Positions 25,632 through 34,443 of a DNA stretch of 64,000 nt are shown in pieces (positions within the stretch are counted from its first letter, which is position 1; every line of letters begins with the position of its first letter). The DNA is from Sphingosinicella sp041916975 (GTDB lineage: Bacteria > Pseudomonadota > Alphaproteobacteria > Sphingomonadales > Sphingomonadaceae): NCBI RefSeq assembly GCF_041916975.1, contig NZ_JAYRYK010000001.1:868001-932000 (forward strand), in the 5' to 3' direction. A program made the position numbers and the translations under genes. The notes under the pieces are model-generated. The model ran no database searches. It had not been told where the DNA came from and saw only the letters and a program-made list of their open reading frames with translations.

Positions 25632-27155
25632 TCAGGCTTCCGAAAGGGTGTGGCGCAAGCGCGAATGGCGCACGCCGTAGAGAAGGTAGAAGGCGATGCC
25701 GAAGGCGATGTAGAGGCCGAGAATGGTGGCGGGCAGCCACTCCCCGACCATCGCCTTGCGGATGATGTCGAGCACCACCGGCGCCATCATCAGCACGCAG
25801 AAGACGAGCGCGAGCACCGGCACCACGCCCAGCCAGAGGTTCCCGACGCGGATGCCGCCGAAGGGCACGCGGAACGGGCGCGGCAAATCCGGCTGCGTGC
25901 TGCGCAGCCAGATGACGCTGATCGCCACGGTGATGAACACGCAGCCCGTGCCGAGGCTGACGAGATCGCCGAGCATCGAGATCGGCAGGAACGCCGCGGC
26001 GACACCCGCCGCCAGCGCCACGAACCACGTGCCTTGATGCGGCGTGCGGAAGCGCGCGTGCACGCGGCTGAACAGCGGTGGCAGCAGCCCGTCCGTCGAC
26101 ATCGCATAGCACACGCGCGAATGCGCGTAGGTGTTCACCATCAGCACCGAGCACAGCCCGGTGAGCGCGCCCACCTTGATGACGATGCTGAGCACCGGCA
26201 TACCGATCGCAGAGACGGCAACCGCGACCGGATCGGGCACGTTCAGCATCTTGTATGAGACAAGACCCGTCAGCACCGCGGCCACTGCCATGTAAACGAT
26301 CGTCGCGATGGCGAGCGCGCCGAGAATGCCGATCGGAATATCGCGCTGCGGCTTCTTCGCCTCAAGTGCGGCGGTCGCGACGGCCTCGAAGCCCAGATAG
26401 GCGAAGAACAGGATCGAGGCACCGCGCAGCACGCCCGCCCAGCCGTAAGTGAAGCCGCCCTCGTTCTCGGGGATGAACGGCTTCCAGTTCGCCGGGTCGA
26501 CATGCGGCAGACCGAAAGCAATGAAGGCGAGCAGCACCCCCACCTTCACCGTCACCATCACTGCGTTGATCGTCGCTGACTGTGAAACGCCGCGTACCAG
26601 AATGAACGCGAACAGCAGCACCGCCGCCGTCGCAACGAGATTGATGCCGCCGCCCGTTACGAACGCGGTTCCCGCCTCCCCTGCCGCGGGCCGAATGAAG
26701 GGCGTCGCCAGAACCGCCGGGATATGAATGCCGAAATCCCCGAGCAAGCTGACGAGATAACCCGAAACGCCCACTGCAAGCGCGGACCCGGCCAGCCCGA
26801 GTTCGAGCATCAGCATCCAGCCGAGCCCCCAGGCGAAGGCCTCGCCGAGCGCGGCATAGGCATAGCTGTAGGAGGCACCCGAAACGGGTAGCGTCGAGGA
26901 AAGCTCCGCGTAGCAAAGCCCGGTGAACGCGCAGGCGAGCCCCGCGAACACGAACGACAGCATCACCGCCGGACCGGCATAGTTCGCCGCCGCTGTGCCG
27001 GTCATCACATAGACGCCCGCGCCGATGATGCAGCCGATGCCGATGAGCACGAGATGCACGGGGCCGAGCGCACGGTGGAGACCGTGGCGGTCGATATCGC
27101 TGCGCACGTCGGCGAGCGGCTTGCGGATCAGATATCGGGTCGGCGCACGCGCCAT
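25632..27155 (-). CDS. APC-superfamily amino-acid permease (cationic amino acid transporter-like)
   Basis: Inner-membrane secondary transporter of 507 residues with about 12 to 14 hydrophobic segments. The N-terminal signature IGIGCIIGAGVYVMTGTAAANYAGPAV is the amino-acid-binding helix 1 of the CAT/YhdG branch, and CYAELSSTLPVSGASYSYAY is the conserved helix 2-3 region. It should import an amino acid by proton symport. The ATG at 27155 has GGGGGA about 10 bases upstream. It lies 72 bp after the PaiB-like gene and 4 bp before the esterase, in the middle of the collinear acquisition tract. Confidence 0.92.
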   Translation of the reverse strand: MARAPTRYLIRKPLADVRSDIDRHGLHRALGPVHLVLIGIGCIIGAGVYVMTGTAAANYAGPAVMLSFVFAGLACAFTGLCYAELSSTLPVSGASYSYAYAALGEAFAWGLGWMLMLELGLAGSALAVGVSGYLVSLLGDFGIHIPAVLATPFIRPAAGEAGTAFVTGGGINLVATAAVLLFAFILVRGVSQSATINAVMVTVKVGVLLAFIAFGLPHVDPANWKPFIPENEGGFTYGWAGVLRGASILFFAYLGFEAVATAALEAKKPQRDIPIGILGALAIATIVYMAVAAVLTGLVSYKMLNVPDPVAVAVSAIGMPVLSIVIKVGALTGLCSVLMVNTYAHSRVCYAMSTDGLLPPLFSRVHARFRTPHQGTWFVALAAGVAAAFLPISMLGDLVSLGTGCVFITVAISVIWLRSTQPDLPRPFRVPFGGIRVGNLWLGVVPVLALVFCVLMMAPVVLDIIRKAMVGEWLPATILGLYIAFGIAFYLLYGVRHSRLRHTLSEA

Positions 27156-27227
27156 GGCTTCAATCCCCCAAGGATGCGCCAGCTTACTGCCGCCGGCGCG
27201 TGCCCGCCCACGCAATCGGGCCGGGCG

Positions 27228-27824
27228 TCATTCCTTCCGGGCCGCCCCGCGCATCGCATCCGCGAGCGCCGCATCGGGGTGACGCTCCACGATTTCCGCG
27301 AAGGTCTGCGCGCTCTCGTCCTGCCCCAGCTTGAACGTCGCCTGCTCCGAAAGCACCCACGCTCGGAAGGCGACGATATGGTCCAGCATCGGCACCGCGC
27401 GTGCGCCCATCTCCGCGACCGTCCACGCGCCGGGTCCGGTGCCTTCGAGATGCGCGGCCAGCCGCTCGGCCGCGCTCGGCGTTTCGTCGGGCACGAACAC
27501 CACCTCGGTCTCGAAGCGCACGACGGCATAATTCCACGTCGGGCCCCATGTCGGATTGGAGACGAGACGCGGCGACACATAGCCCTCTGCGCCCTGAAAC
27601 AGGATCGCGGCGCGCGGATCGGCTTCCAGCGCCGCCACGTGCGGGTTGCGCTTCGCGAAATGGCCGAACAGTGCAACCACCCGCCCCTCGCCGTCGCATT
27701 CGGCAAGAAGCGGCAGCGGCGTCGAAACGAAGCCCGCTGGCCCGTTCGAGACGATCCACGCCAGCGGATGCGCGGCGATCAGCGCCGCGATATCGCCCTG
27801 AGCACGCGGAATGAAAACGCTCAT
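27228..27824 (-). CDS. FMN-binding negative transcriptional regulator (PaiB-like)
   Basis: PaiB-family protein of 198 residues with a split-barrel FMN-binding fold. Recognisable stretches are HPLAWIVSNGPAGFVSTPLPLL, HFAKRNPHVAAL, YVSPRLVSNPTWGPTWNYAVV and the C-terminal KLGQDESAQTFAEIVERH. Bacillus PaiB is a repressor linked to degradative enzymes and sporulation, but most family members are uncharacterised flavin proteins. The ATG overlaps the PepSY gene stop (ATGA), so it is translationally coupled to that membrane protein. A haem- or flavin-linked redox role is equally possible. Confidence 0.85.
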   Translation of the reverse strand: MSVFIPRAQGDIAALIAAHPLAWIVSNGPAGFVSTPLPLLAECDGEGRVVALFGHFAKRNPHVAALEADPRAAILFQGAEGYVSPRLVSNPTWGPTWNYAVVRFETEVVFVPDETPSAAERLAAHLEGTGPGAWTVAEMGARAVPMLDHIVAFRAWVLSEQATFKLGQDESAQTFAEIVERHPDAALADAMRGAARKE

Positions 27825-28891
27825 CGTGCCCTCACCTTTCGCCGCGCTGCCCAGAGCAGGACGCCGACAATGATCATCGTCACGAGCCACGCGCCGATCG
27901 CGGCAACCGCGATGCGCCCGGCAAGCCCGCCCATCTCGCCCGTGTGGAACGGGAACAGCCCGTCCACGAACGCACGGCTGGGCGCAGCATCCAACGCATC
28001 GAAGCGCGCGATGATGCGGCCGTCCACCGCGCTCACGAACACGCGCGTTGCGCCATAGGCCCGCCGCGCCTCATCAGGCTGCGTTACCCGGATCTGCCAC
28101 ACCGGTCGTTCGCCCTCCGGCGCATAGACCGCCGCGAGCGTTGATCCCGGATAGGCCGCAAGCGCGGTTCCCGCCGCTGCGGCAAGGCCGACGCTCGCTG
28201 CCCCCGCCGGCGCATCCGCAGGCGCCACGATTGGCGCCGGCTGTACGATACGCTCGACGCCGCCCGCGAAGGTCAGCAGCACGCCCGCCGTGATGCTCGC
28301 GAGCGCCGGAACGCCCACGATCAGGCCGAGCGCCCGGTGCCAGCTGTAGTGGCGTACCGCCGCCTGGCCCTTGCGCTGCACGCGCAGCGCACGCCCCCAC
28401 TGGCCGCGCTTCGGCCAGGCGATATAGAGCCCGGAAAGAATATTGGTCACGAGCAGGACGCCGCTGATCCCCACGATCCAGCTTCCCGTGTCTCCGGCGA
28501 GCAGATGGTGGTGGATCAGTACCAGAGGCGTCGTCCACGCCGCCGGTCCCGTAAAATCGCCGTCGACGAGAATTTGCCCCGCGCCGTCGATGCGAACGCT
28601 GCGGTTCGCCTCGGGCATATCGCCCGTGATGCTCACATCGTAGCGATCCGGCGCACCCGCACCCGTCCAGATCGAGCCGAGCCGCGCGCCCGAACCTTCG
28701 GGAGTCAATTGCCCAACCGTGCGTTCGATCGCGGCAAGATCGGTCTGCCGATGTGCGCCGGGGATGAACGCATCCCGGATTTCCCAGTGAAAGACGATCA
28801 GCACGCCGGTCAGCGCCTGCACCAGCCAGAACGCAGCCGCCGCAAGGCCCGCCCAGCGGTGCCAGCGGATCAGATTTGCTTTCAGCGTCAT
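27821..28891 (-). CDS. PepSY-associated membrane protein (iron-regulated membrane protein family)
   Basis: Inner-membrane protein of 356 residues with four predicted transmembrane helices: residues about 13-35, 135-160, 185-210 and 325-350. His residues at helix ends (WHRWAG, LIHHHLLAG, HYSWHRALG, FPFHTGEMGG) are the usual candidates for haem or metal ligands. The periplasmic loops carry PepSY-like segments. The family often accompanies TonB receptors and is thought to reduce or process ferric chelates. It starts 13 bp after the porin gene and overlaps the PaiB-like gene. Confidence 0.87.
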   Translation of the reverse strand: MTLKANLIRWHRWAGLAAAAFWLVQALTGVLIVFHWEIRDAFIPGAHRQTDLAAIERTVGQLTPEGSGARLGSIWTGAGAPDRYDVSITGDMPEANRSVRIDGAGQILVDGDFTGPAAWTTPLVLIHHHLLAGDTGSWIVGISGVLLVTNILSGLYIAWPKRGQWGRALRVQRKGQAAVRHYSWHRALGLIVGVPALASITAGVLLTFAGGVERIVQPAPIVAPADAPAGAASVGLAAAAGTALAAYPGSTLAAVYAPEGERPVWQIRVTQPDEARRAYGATRVFVSAVDGRIIARFDALDAAPSRAFVDGLFPFHTGEMGGLAGRIAVAAIGAWLVTMIIVGVLLWAARRKVRAR

Positions 28892-28904
28892 CCGCTTTGT
28901 CTCC

Positions 28905-30089
28905 TCAGGGCAATTCGAAGATCAGCCGCACACCACCAACGAGCGCATCGCCCAAATCGGCGCGCCAGCCGGGGTTCACGACATACTGCACATTTGGCTG
29001 CACCGTCAGCCACGGCGCCGCACGGTACGCCCATGTCAATTCGAACGCCGTTTCCGCGCGCTTCGGGCGCTCTCCATCGGCGATGCCCGCCCGCACGGCG
29101 GGATCGCCGAGACGCGCGTGCGAAACCGCGAGGCCGAACAACGACGTCTCGGCGCCGTAGCTGAAGCCGCCGCCAACATAGCTGCCGATCGCATTCATCT
29201 CGGAATCGGCGATTCCGGCGCGGACCCAGCCGCTCAGCGCGTTCGCCGCGTCCGATCCGGCAACCCGCCCTTCGAGGGTCGCATAGACACCGCGACTGCC
29301 CCGTTTCAGCGCGGGCTCGCCCGCCGTATCCATCTCGATCGCTTCGAAGCGCGATGTATAGGCCCAGCCGCCCAGCTTTATCGCTGCCGCATCGCCGAGC
29401 GCGCGCTCGACCTCGGCGGCCAGCAGAACGCCGTGCTTCGGTGGGAACCGCAGCACCGTCCGCTTCGGGTAGTCGGGGTCGCCCGATTTCGCATCGAACA
29501 CGGCGACCCGCGCGGTCCATTCACCCGCCATCATGCGACCGACGAGCCCGAGCGATGTCGTCGGGAAGATCGAAGGCCCGTTGAAGCCGGACTGCGAATA
29601 GTCGGGGCCGATGCCGTGCGACGAGTTGATGAACAACCCGCCCACGGTTTGCGCATCGAACTCTGAATTGAGGTCGATCATGCCGATCTTCGCCGATGCA
29701 TTCGCCCCGAGCGGCACGTCCGCCCAGGCTTCGAACAGGCGCAGCGCCGGGTCCGCCTCGATATTGCTGACCGCCTGCGCGTCGCCGACAAGCGTGCCCG
29801 ACAGGGCACGGCCGTGAACGTGTTCGGCCGAGACGTAAAATTCGGCGCCGTCCCATCCCACGGCTTCGCCGCCGAGCGTCGCGTTCACCTGGAGCTTGCC
29901 GAGGTAGGCAACGCCGCGTTTCATGCCGCCGTCGGCATTGCCGAGTATATCTGCAACGTAAGACCCGCCGAGCCGAACGCCTTTGCCTCCCGCCTCAGAT
30001 GCCATCGCCGGAGCCTCGAACGCGCCGAGCGCCGCTGCAAGACCCATCCACTGCGTGCGCCGCACGCCTGCAATCGTTCCTCCGTCCAT
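28905..30089 (-). CDS. OprB-family carbohydrate-type porin
   Basis: Outer-membrane porin of 394 residues in the OprB family. The N-terminus (residues 1-30, ending APAMAS) is a signal peptide with an unusually long n-region. The body shows DPALRLFEAWADVPLG, QSGFNGPSIFPTTSLGLVGR and the C-terminal GGVRLIFELP, typical of this barrel. ATG 30089 is used; alternative in-frame starts inside the signal region would shorten it by up to 14 residues. It heads the minus-strand tract 30089-16358, 13 bp before the PepSY gene. Selectivity for sugars is not certain; family members also pass small acids. Confidence 0.87.
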   Translation of the reverse strand: MDGGTIAGVRRTQWMGLAAALGAFEAPAMASEAGGKGVRLGGSYVADILGNADGGMKRGVAYLGKLQVNATLGGEAVGWDGAEFYVSAEHVHGRALSGTLVGDAQAVSNIEADPALRLFEAWADVPLGANASAKIGMIDLNSEFDAQTVGGLFINSSHGIGPDYSQSGFNGPSIFPTTSLGLVGRMMAGEWTARVAVFDAKSGDPDYPKRTVLRFPPKHGVLLAAEVERALGDAAAIKLGGWAYTSRFEAIEMDTAGEPALKRGSRGVYATLEGRVAGSDAANALSGWVRAGIADSEMNAIGSYVGGGFSYGAETSLFGLAVSHARLGDPAVRAGIADGERPKRAETAFELTWAYRAAPWLTVQPNVQYVVNPGWRADLGDALVGGVRLIFELP

Positions 30090-30284
30090 ACCCTTTTCAT
30101 AAAGGGGGCATGGTGGGGCCGCTTGTCAGAACAGGCCATCAATTTGCTCAAATGCGCCATCGAACGGGCACACTCACCGCCCGAAAAAGTCAATCCTGTA
30201 TCAATTTGAAACAGTGTCGGGATATATTACAAAGTTACGACACCGAAACGTGATTAACCATAGAATCTATTGAAAAATCTTGCT

Positions 30285-30300
30285 TGGCATATTTCATGCT
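30285..30300 (+). promoter_or_regulatory. Sigma-54 (-24/-12) promoter for PEP-CTERM gene
   Basis: TGGCATATTTCATGCT matches the sigma-54 consensus (TGGCAY, N5, TTGCW) with exact GG-to-GC spacing; only the first T of TTGCW is altered. It lies 54 bp before the chosen start codon, in the AT-rich 264-bp divergent gap with the porin gene. Transcription would begin near 30311. Sigma-54 control is known for PEP-CTERM/exosortase-linked genes in other bacteria, which supports the call. Confidence 0.7.
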
Positions 30301-30353
30301 AGTCAGGTGTATAACAATACGAATCTCGTTACTTTGGCGTTATGGAGACTTTG

Positions 30354-31073
30354 ATGCGTTCGACGATGATCCGGAACCTGCTCGGTTCTGCACTGACCAT
30401 CGGCCTGCTGGCCGGCGCAACTGCTGCGAACGCGGCCATTCTGTTCCAGGACAATTTCAACCGCGGCGTCGGCCCGGTTGTCGGCAACGGTTGGGTCGAG
30501 AACCACACGAGCGAAGCGGACCTCTTCACCCGCGGCTACGGCGATCAGGTGCTGCGCCTGAAGGAAGATCCCGCCGGCGAAGTCACGGCGACGCAGAACG
30601 ACATCGATCTCACGGGCTACGAGAACATCGTGCTCTCGTTCCAGTACAAGCCCTGGGAAACCGAAGCCGGTGACATTCTCGAAGTCTACTTCGGCGATCT
30701 CGTCTACTCGGTCTCGCTCGACGGCGCGTGGAACTGGACCAACGTCTCGCTCGCGCTCGACGTGAAGGACGTCGCCGGGCTCGACCTGATCTTCAAGCTT
30801 GTCTCGAAGGATAGCTCTTACACCGAGTATTACTGGGTCGAAGAGTGCGAGTGGAAGTGGGTCGGCGGCCGCTACAAGAAGGTCTGCAAGGACGTCAAGA
30901 AGAAGAAGGAATGGGACGACTGCGAAGATTGGGTGAAGATCGACAACGTCCTTATCACCGGTGACCTGATCCCGCCGCCGCCGCCCGTCGACACGCCTGA
31001 ACCGGCCGCGCTGGCCCTTTTCGGTCTCGGCCTCGCCGGTCTCGGCGCCGCGCGCCGCCGCAAGGCCAAGTAA
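30354..31073 (+). CDS. PEP-CTERM sorting-domain surface protein
   Basis: Exported protein of 239 residues. Signal peptide ends ATAANAA near residue 27. The middle resembles a lectin-like beta-sandwich (ILFQDNFNRG, then VEVYFGDLVYSVSL-type strands). Before the C-terminus lies an unusual Lys/Glu/Trp-rich stretch with three cysteines (EECEWKW, YKKVCKDVKKKKEW, DDCEDW). The C-terminus is a proline-rich linker, PEPAA, a hydrophobic helix LALFGLGLAGLGAA and RRRKAK, the complete PEP-CTERM signal for exosortase processing. ATG 30354 has GGAG at ideal spacing; the ATG at 30342 does not. No exosortase is encoded in this window. A sigma-54 promoter precedes it and a strong terminator follows. Confidence 0.92.
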   Translation: MRSTMIRNLLGSALTIGLLAGATAANAAILFQDNFNRGVGPVVGNGWVENHTSEADLFTRGYGDQVLRLKEDPAGEVTATQNDIDLTGYENIVLSFQYKPWETEAGDILEVYFGDLVYSVSLDGAWNWTNVSLALDVKDVAGLDLIFKLVSKDSSYTEYYWVEECEWKWVGGRYKKVCKDVKKKKEWDDCEDWVKIDNVLITGDLIPPPPPVDTPEPAALALFGLGLAGLGAARRRKAK

Positions 31074-31097
31074 ACCAACCTCATACGCTGAAAGAAG

Positions 31098-31128
31098 CGG
31101 CGGTCCGAAAGGGCCGCCGTTTTCTTTT
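31098..31128 (+). terminator. Intrinsic terminator after PEP-CTERM gene
   Basis: CGGCGGTCC, loop GAAA and GGGCCGCCG form a 9-bp stem with one G-U pair, followed directly by TTTTCTTTT. It lies 25 bp after the PEP-CTERM stop codon. Confidence 0.9.
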
Positions 31129-31142
31129 GAAGTCTAGGGCCG

Positions 31143-31907
31143 CTAGTGCCGTGCCGCGCGCCGTTCGAGACCATAATCAATGCGGATGCGCACCCATTCG
31201 CCGACCATCGCCCGTCCGCCGATCTGCGGCGGGCGCACGCGGAACTGCCACGCGGCGGCGAGCACCGAGCGCGCAATCTGTGAGCCTTGCGGATACTCTC
31301 CCAGCGCCACGCAATCCTCGACGCGGAAATCCTGAACCGTGCGGCACGCGATAAGGCCCCACCCCGGCCCCCGCGCCGTCGAAAGATAACCGGCCAGCTC
31401 ATCGTCATAGGGCTCGCGGTACCACGACGCCGCATAAAGCGGCTCGCCGTTCGGCCCCGTCCCGTCGACACGCTGGCTGTCGCCGGCAAACGTCGGGGCC
31501 GGCGGGCCCATCATGGGCCGCGGCGCAGGCGCGGTCGGCGGCGGCAGCTTCGCGATGTCGGTTGCCGCCATCTCCTCGCGCGAGAGCTGGATCACGGGCA
31601 ATTCGATCGGCACCGGCGGCGGCTCGACCGGCTTCGGCGGGGATTTCAGTTCCGGAGGCTGCGCTGCGGCGCTTTGCGTTTCCGGGGCCTCGGCTTCGCT
31701 CTCGGGTTCTTCATCCCGGATCATGTCGAGCCGGAACACCGCCATCGGCACCACCTTCTCGGAAATCGACGGCGCCAGCGTCAGCAGCAGCAGCGCCAGC
31801 AGCCCTTCGACGAAGAGCGCGAACAGGATGCCCGCGCCGCGCCGCTTGAACCCGTCGCGAAGTCGCGCAGGTACAGAACGCAGGAAAGGGCCGACCGACT
31901 GAAACAC
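31143..31907 (-). CDS. TonB-like energy-transducer/periplasm-spanning protein
   Basis: Protein of 254 residues with TonB-like architecture: a basic N-terminus, one transmembrane anchor (GILFALFVEGLLALLLLTLAP, residues about 26-46), and a Pro/Glu/Lys-rich periplasmic linker (PPELKSPPKPVEPPPVP). A C-terminal domain with two cysteines (IACRTVQDFRVEDCVAL) and an FRVRPPQIGG segment reminiscent of the TonB C-domain completes it. No exbB/exbD is nearby. The start appears to be GTG at 31907. It stands alone and converges on the PEP-CTERM gene. It could energise one of the receptors in this window, or have another envelope-spanning role. Confidence 0.75.
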   Translation of the reverse strand: MFQSVGPFLRSVPARLRDGFKRRGAGILFALFVEGLLALLLLTLAPSISEKVVPMAVFRLDMIRDEEPESEAEAPETQSAAAQPPELKSPPKPVEPPPVPIELPVIQLSREEMAATDIAKLPPPTAPAPRPMMGPPAPTFAGDSQRVDGTGPNGEPLYAASWYREPYDDELAGYLSTARGPGWGLIACRTVQDFRVEDCVALGEYPQGSQIARSVLAAAWQFRVRPPQIGGRAMVGEWVRIRIDYGLERRAARH

Positions 31908-32002
31908 GCGAGCAATCCCGGCAAAAGCCGGGCGGCTACGACCCGGACGCGGCTCAGCGATAGGGCGGCCCAGCGTTCAAAACAAGCCGTTCCGGATGCG
32001 TG

Positions 32003-32890
32003 CTATGCCTTCGGCCGTGGATCGCTCGGTAGTGGGATACGCTCGTCGTCGTCCCCCGGAATATGCGCGAAGCGGTCGGCTTCCCAATCGTCGATGGCCT
32101 GGTTCAGGCGCTCCGGCCGGGAGGAAACGAAGTTCCACCAGATCTCGCGCGGCCCGTCCATCGCCTTGCCGCCGAGCATCAGCACGCGCGCATCCGTCTC
32201 CGCCGTCCATTCCACCTTCGCGCCGGGTTCGAGCACAAGCATCGTCGCTTCCTCGGCAACCTCACCGCCGGGAAGCGCGATGCGGCCGCTCGCCACATAG
32301 ATCGCGCGCTCCTCATGCTCGGTGGAGACGTCGATCGTGGCGCCCGCCTTCGCATCCACGTCCACGTAGAACGTCGGCCAGACGACGCCGACCGGCGATT
32401 GCCGGCCATAGGCCGTGCCCGCGATCACCGTGAGCCGCGCGCCGTCCTGCTCGATCACCGGCAGCGTGTCCGCCGGATGATGCACGAAGCTCGGCTCCAC
32501 CTCCTCATGCGTTTTCGGGAGCGCCACCCACGCCTGAATACCTTCCATGCGCTGGCCCGCCGCCTGCACCTCGGGTGAGGTGCGCTCGGAATGCGTGATG
32601 CCGCGCCCCGCCGTCATCCAGTTCACCGCGCCGGGACGGATCGCCTGCGCGCTGCCAAGGCTGTCGCGGTGGAAGATCTCGCCTTCGAACAAATAGGTGA
32701 CCGTGGCGAGGTTGATATGCGGGTGCGGGCGCACGTCGAAGCGATCGCCCGGCGCATAGTCCACCGGCCCGAAATGGTCCCAGAAGATGAACGGCCCGAC
32801 CATGCGCTGGCCCGCCACCGGAAGCACCCGCCGCACCACGAAGCCCCCTCCAAGATCACGGCGGCGGCCTTCGATGCGGCGGAGGATCAT
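32003..32890 (-). CDS. Pirin family protein
   Basis: Bicupin pirin of 295 residues. The N-terminal cupin metal motif is visible in DVRPHPHINLATVTYLFEGEIFHRDSLG, and VNWMTAGRGITHSERT is the classic pirin signature with His and Glu ligands. Bacterial pirins such as YhaK/YhhW include quercetin dioxygenase-like enzymes and redox sensors. It overlaps the aldehyde dehydrogenase gene by 4 bp (ATGA), so the two are translationally coupled and possibly act together on aromatic aldehydes. The last 15 residues are Arg/Asp/Pro-rich and not part of the cupin. Confidence 0.92.
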   Translation of the reverse strand: MILRRIEGRRRDLGGGFVVRRVLPVAGQRMVGPFIFWDHFGPVDYAPGDRFDVRPHPHINLATVTYLFEGEIFHRDSLGSAQAIRPGAVNWMTAGRGITHSERTSPEVQAAGQRMEGIQAWVALPKTHEEVEPSFVHHPADTLPVIEQDGARLTVIAGTAYGRQSPVGVVWPTFYVDVDAKAGATIDVSTEHEERAIYVASGRIALPGGEVAEEATMLVLEPGAKVEWTAETDARVLMLGGKAMDGPREIWWNFVSSRPERLNQAIDDWEADRFAHIPGDDDERIPLPSDPRPKA

Positions 32891-34344
32891 GGCTTCAGTT
32901 CCCTTGCGAGCGTGGCGCGGGTTTTCTTCCCGTAGGGAGGTTTCAAGCCCGCGAGGCCCGCAAGGTCAAGCTTCGGCTGGTGATAGACGCTCTTCGCGTG
33001 GCTGAATGTGCGGAAACCGTCCGCCCCATGGTAGCTCCCCATGCCCGACGGCCCGACGCCGCCGAACGGCAGATCCTCCGCCGAAACGTGGAAGATCACG
33101 TCGTTCACGGTAACCCCGCCCGACACCGTGCGATCGAGCACGCGCCGCTCCTCCGCACCGTCCGTGCCGAAGTAATAGAGCCCGAGCGGCCGGTCGCGCC
33201 CGTTCACGAACGCCACCGCCTCGTCCGTCTCGCGATAGGTCTTCACGGGAAGCACAGGCCCGAAAATCTCCTCCTGCATCACGCGCATGTCATCAGAGAC
33301 ATTGCGCACGATGCTGAGCGGCATCTTGTTCGAATTCGTGTTCGCGAAATCCTCGTTCGCAGGGTTCACGGTGACGATCTCGGCGCCCTTCGCGGCGGCA
33401 TCGTCGAGCAGGCCCTGCAGGCGCTCGCGGTGGCGCGCGTTCACCACCGACGTGTAATCGTCGTTCGCGAGGAGCGACGGATACATCTTCGCCGCCGCCG
33501 TCTTCAGCCCCTCGACAACCTCGCCCTCCTTCTCGCTGGGCACGAGCAGATAATCAGGCGCAAGGCAGATCTGGCCCGCGTTCATCATCTTGCCGAGCGC
33601 GACACGCTCCGTCGTCTGCGCGATGTCGGCGCTGCGCGAGACGATGACGGGCGACTTCCCGCCAAGCTCCAGCGTCACCGGCACGAGGTTCTCCGCCGCA
33701 GCATGCAGGATGTGCTTCGCGACCGCCGTGGCCCCCGTGAAGATCAGGTGATCGAAGGCAAGCCCCGAAAACGCCTTGCCCACCTCCGGCCCGCCGATGA
33801 CGAAGCCGAGTTCCGTCTCGTCAAATGCCTGTGCGGCAAGCTCCGCCATCAGCGCGGAGGTGACGGGCGTGAACTCAGACGGCTTCACCATCGCCCGGTT
33901 CCCGGCCGCGAACACGCCCGCGAGCGGCCCGAAGGTGAGGTTCACCGGGAAGTTCCACGGGCTGATGATGCCGACGACACCCTTGGGCTGATAAACGACC
34001 TGCGCCTTCGCGCCGAGCAGCCCGAGCGGGAAATCAAGCTTCCGCCGTTCGGGGCGCATCCATGCGTCGAGGTGCTTGATCGCGTGCTTCAGCGGCTTCA
34101 CCGAAGCCATGATGTCTGTCACCAGCGTCTGCTCGGCGCTCCGGTGACCGAAATCCTCGGAGAGCGCCTTCACGAACCGGTCCTGATGCGTCAGCACGAG
34201 GTCGACCGCGCGGCGCAGGCGATCCTTGCGGACAGCAGCGCCAACGGGCAACTCCGCCATGAATGCCGCACGCTGCCGCGCCAGCAGCGCCGTCATCGCT
34301 TCAATGGATTTCGCCTCACCCGGCAGAATGGCCGCAGTCGCCAT
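32887..34344 (-). CDS. calB: Coniferyl-aldehyde dehydrogenase
   Basis: NAD(P)-dependent aldehyde dehydrogenase of 485 residues from the CalB/coniferyl aldehyde branch. The catalytic Cys is in MMNAGQICLAPDYLL and the general base Glu in LELGGKSPV; IISPWNFPVNLTFGP and KPSEFTP form the cofactor site. The C-terminal LAGLKPPYGKKTRATL segment is characteristic of this branch. It oxidises coniferyl aldehyde or related aromatic or aliphatic aldehydes to acids. The ATG at 34344 is supported by GGGAGG about 8 bases upstream. It precedes pirin in a two-gene operon. Confidence 0.9.
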   Translation of the reverse strand: MATAAILPGEAKSIEAMTALLARQRAAFMAELPVGAAVRKDRLRRAVDLVLTHQDRFVKALSEDFGHRSAEQTLVTDIMASVKPLKHAIKHLDAWMRPERRKLDFPLGLLGAKAQVVYQPKGVVGIISPWNFPVNLTFGPLAGVFAAGNRAMVKPSEFTPVTSALMAELAAQAFDETELGFVIGGPEVGKAFSGLAFDHLIFTGATAVAKHILHAAAENLVPVTLELGGKSPVIVSRSADIAQTTERVALGKMMNAGQICLAPDYLLVPSEKEGEVVEGLKTAAAKMYPSLLANDDYTSVVNARHRERLQGLLDDAAAKGAEIVTVNPANEDFANTNSNKMPLSIVRNVSDDMRVMQEEIFGPVLPVKTYRETDEAVAFVNGRDRPLGLYYFGTDGAEERRVLDRTVSGGVTVNDVIFHVSAEDLPFGGVGPSGMGSYHGADGFRTFSHAKSVYHQPKLDLAGLAGLKPPYGKKTRATLARELKP

Positions 34345-34389
34345 AACGCGCCTCCCTCAAAACGCATGGATTTGAGCGGCACTTTAACC

Positions 34390-34411
34390 GGTGGCGGCGT
34401 ATCCCGCCACC
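34390..34411 (-). terminator. Hairpin, possible terminator of 34444-35487 gene
   Basis: GGTGGCGG and CCGCCACC form a perfect 8-bp stem around a 6-base loop, located 33 bp after the stop of the upstream minus-strand gene. The following minus-strand sequence (GGTTAAAG) has only a weak T-run, so efficiency is doubtful. Confidence 0.4.
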
Positions 34412-34443
34412 CGGGCGAAATCGTCAGGTCGAGCGGCTGCTTT

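Noticed and set aside
30329..30529. Minus-strand frames near the PEP-CTERM start
   Set aside because: They overlap the signal-peptide coding region and sigma-54 leader and show no conserved features.
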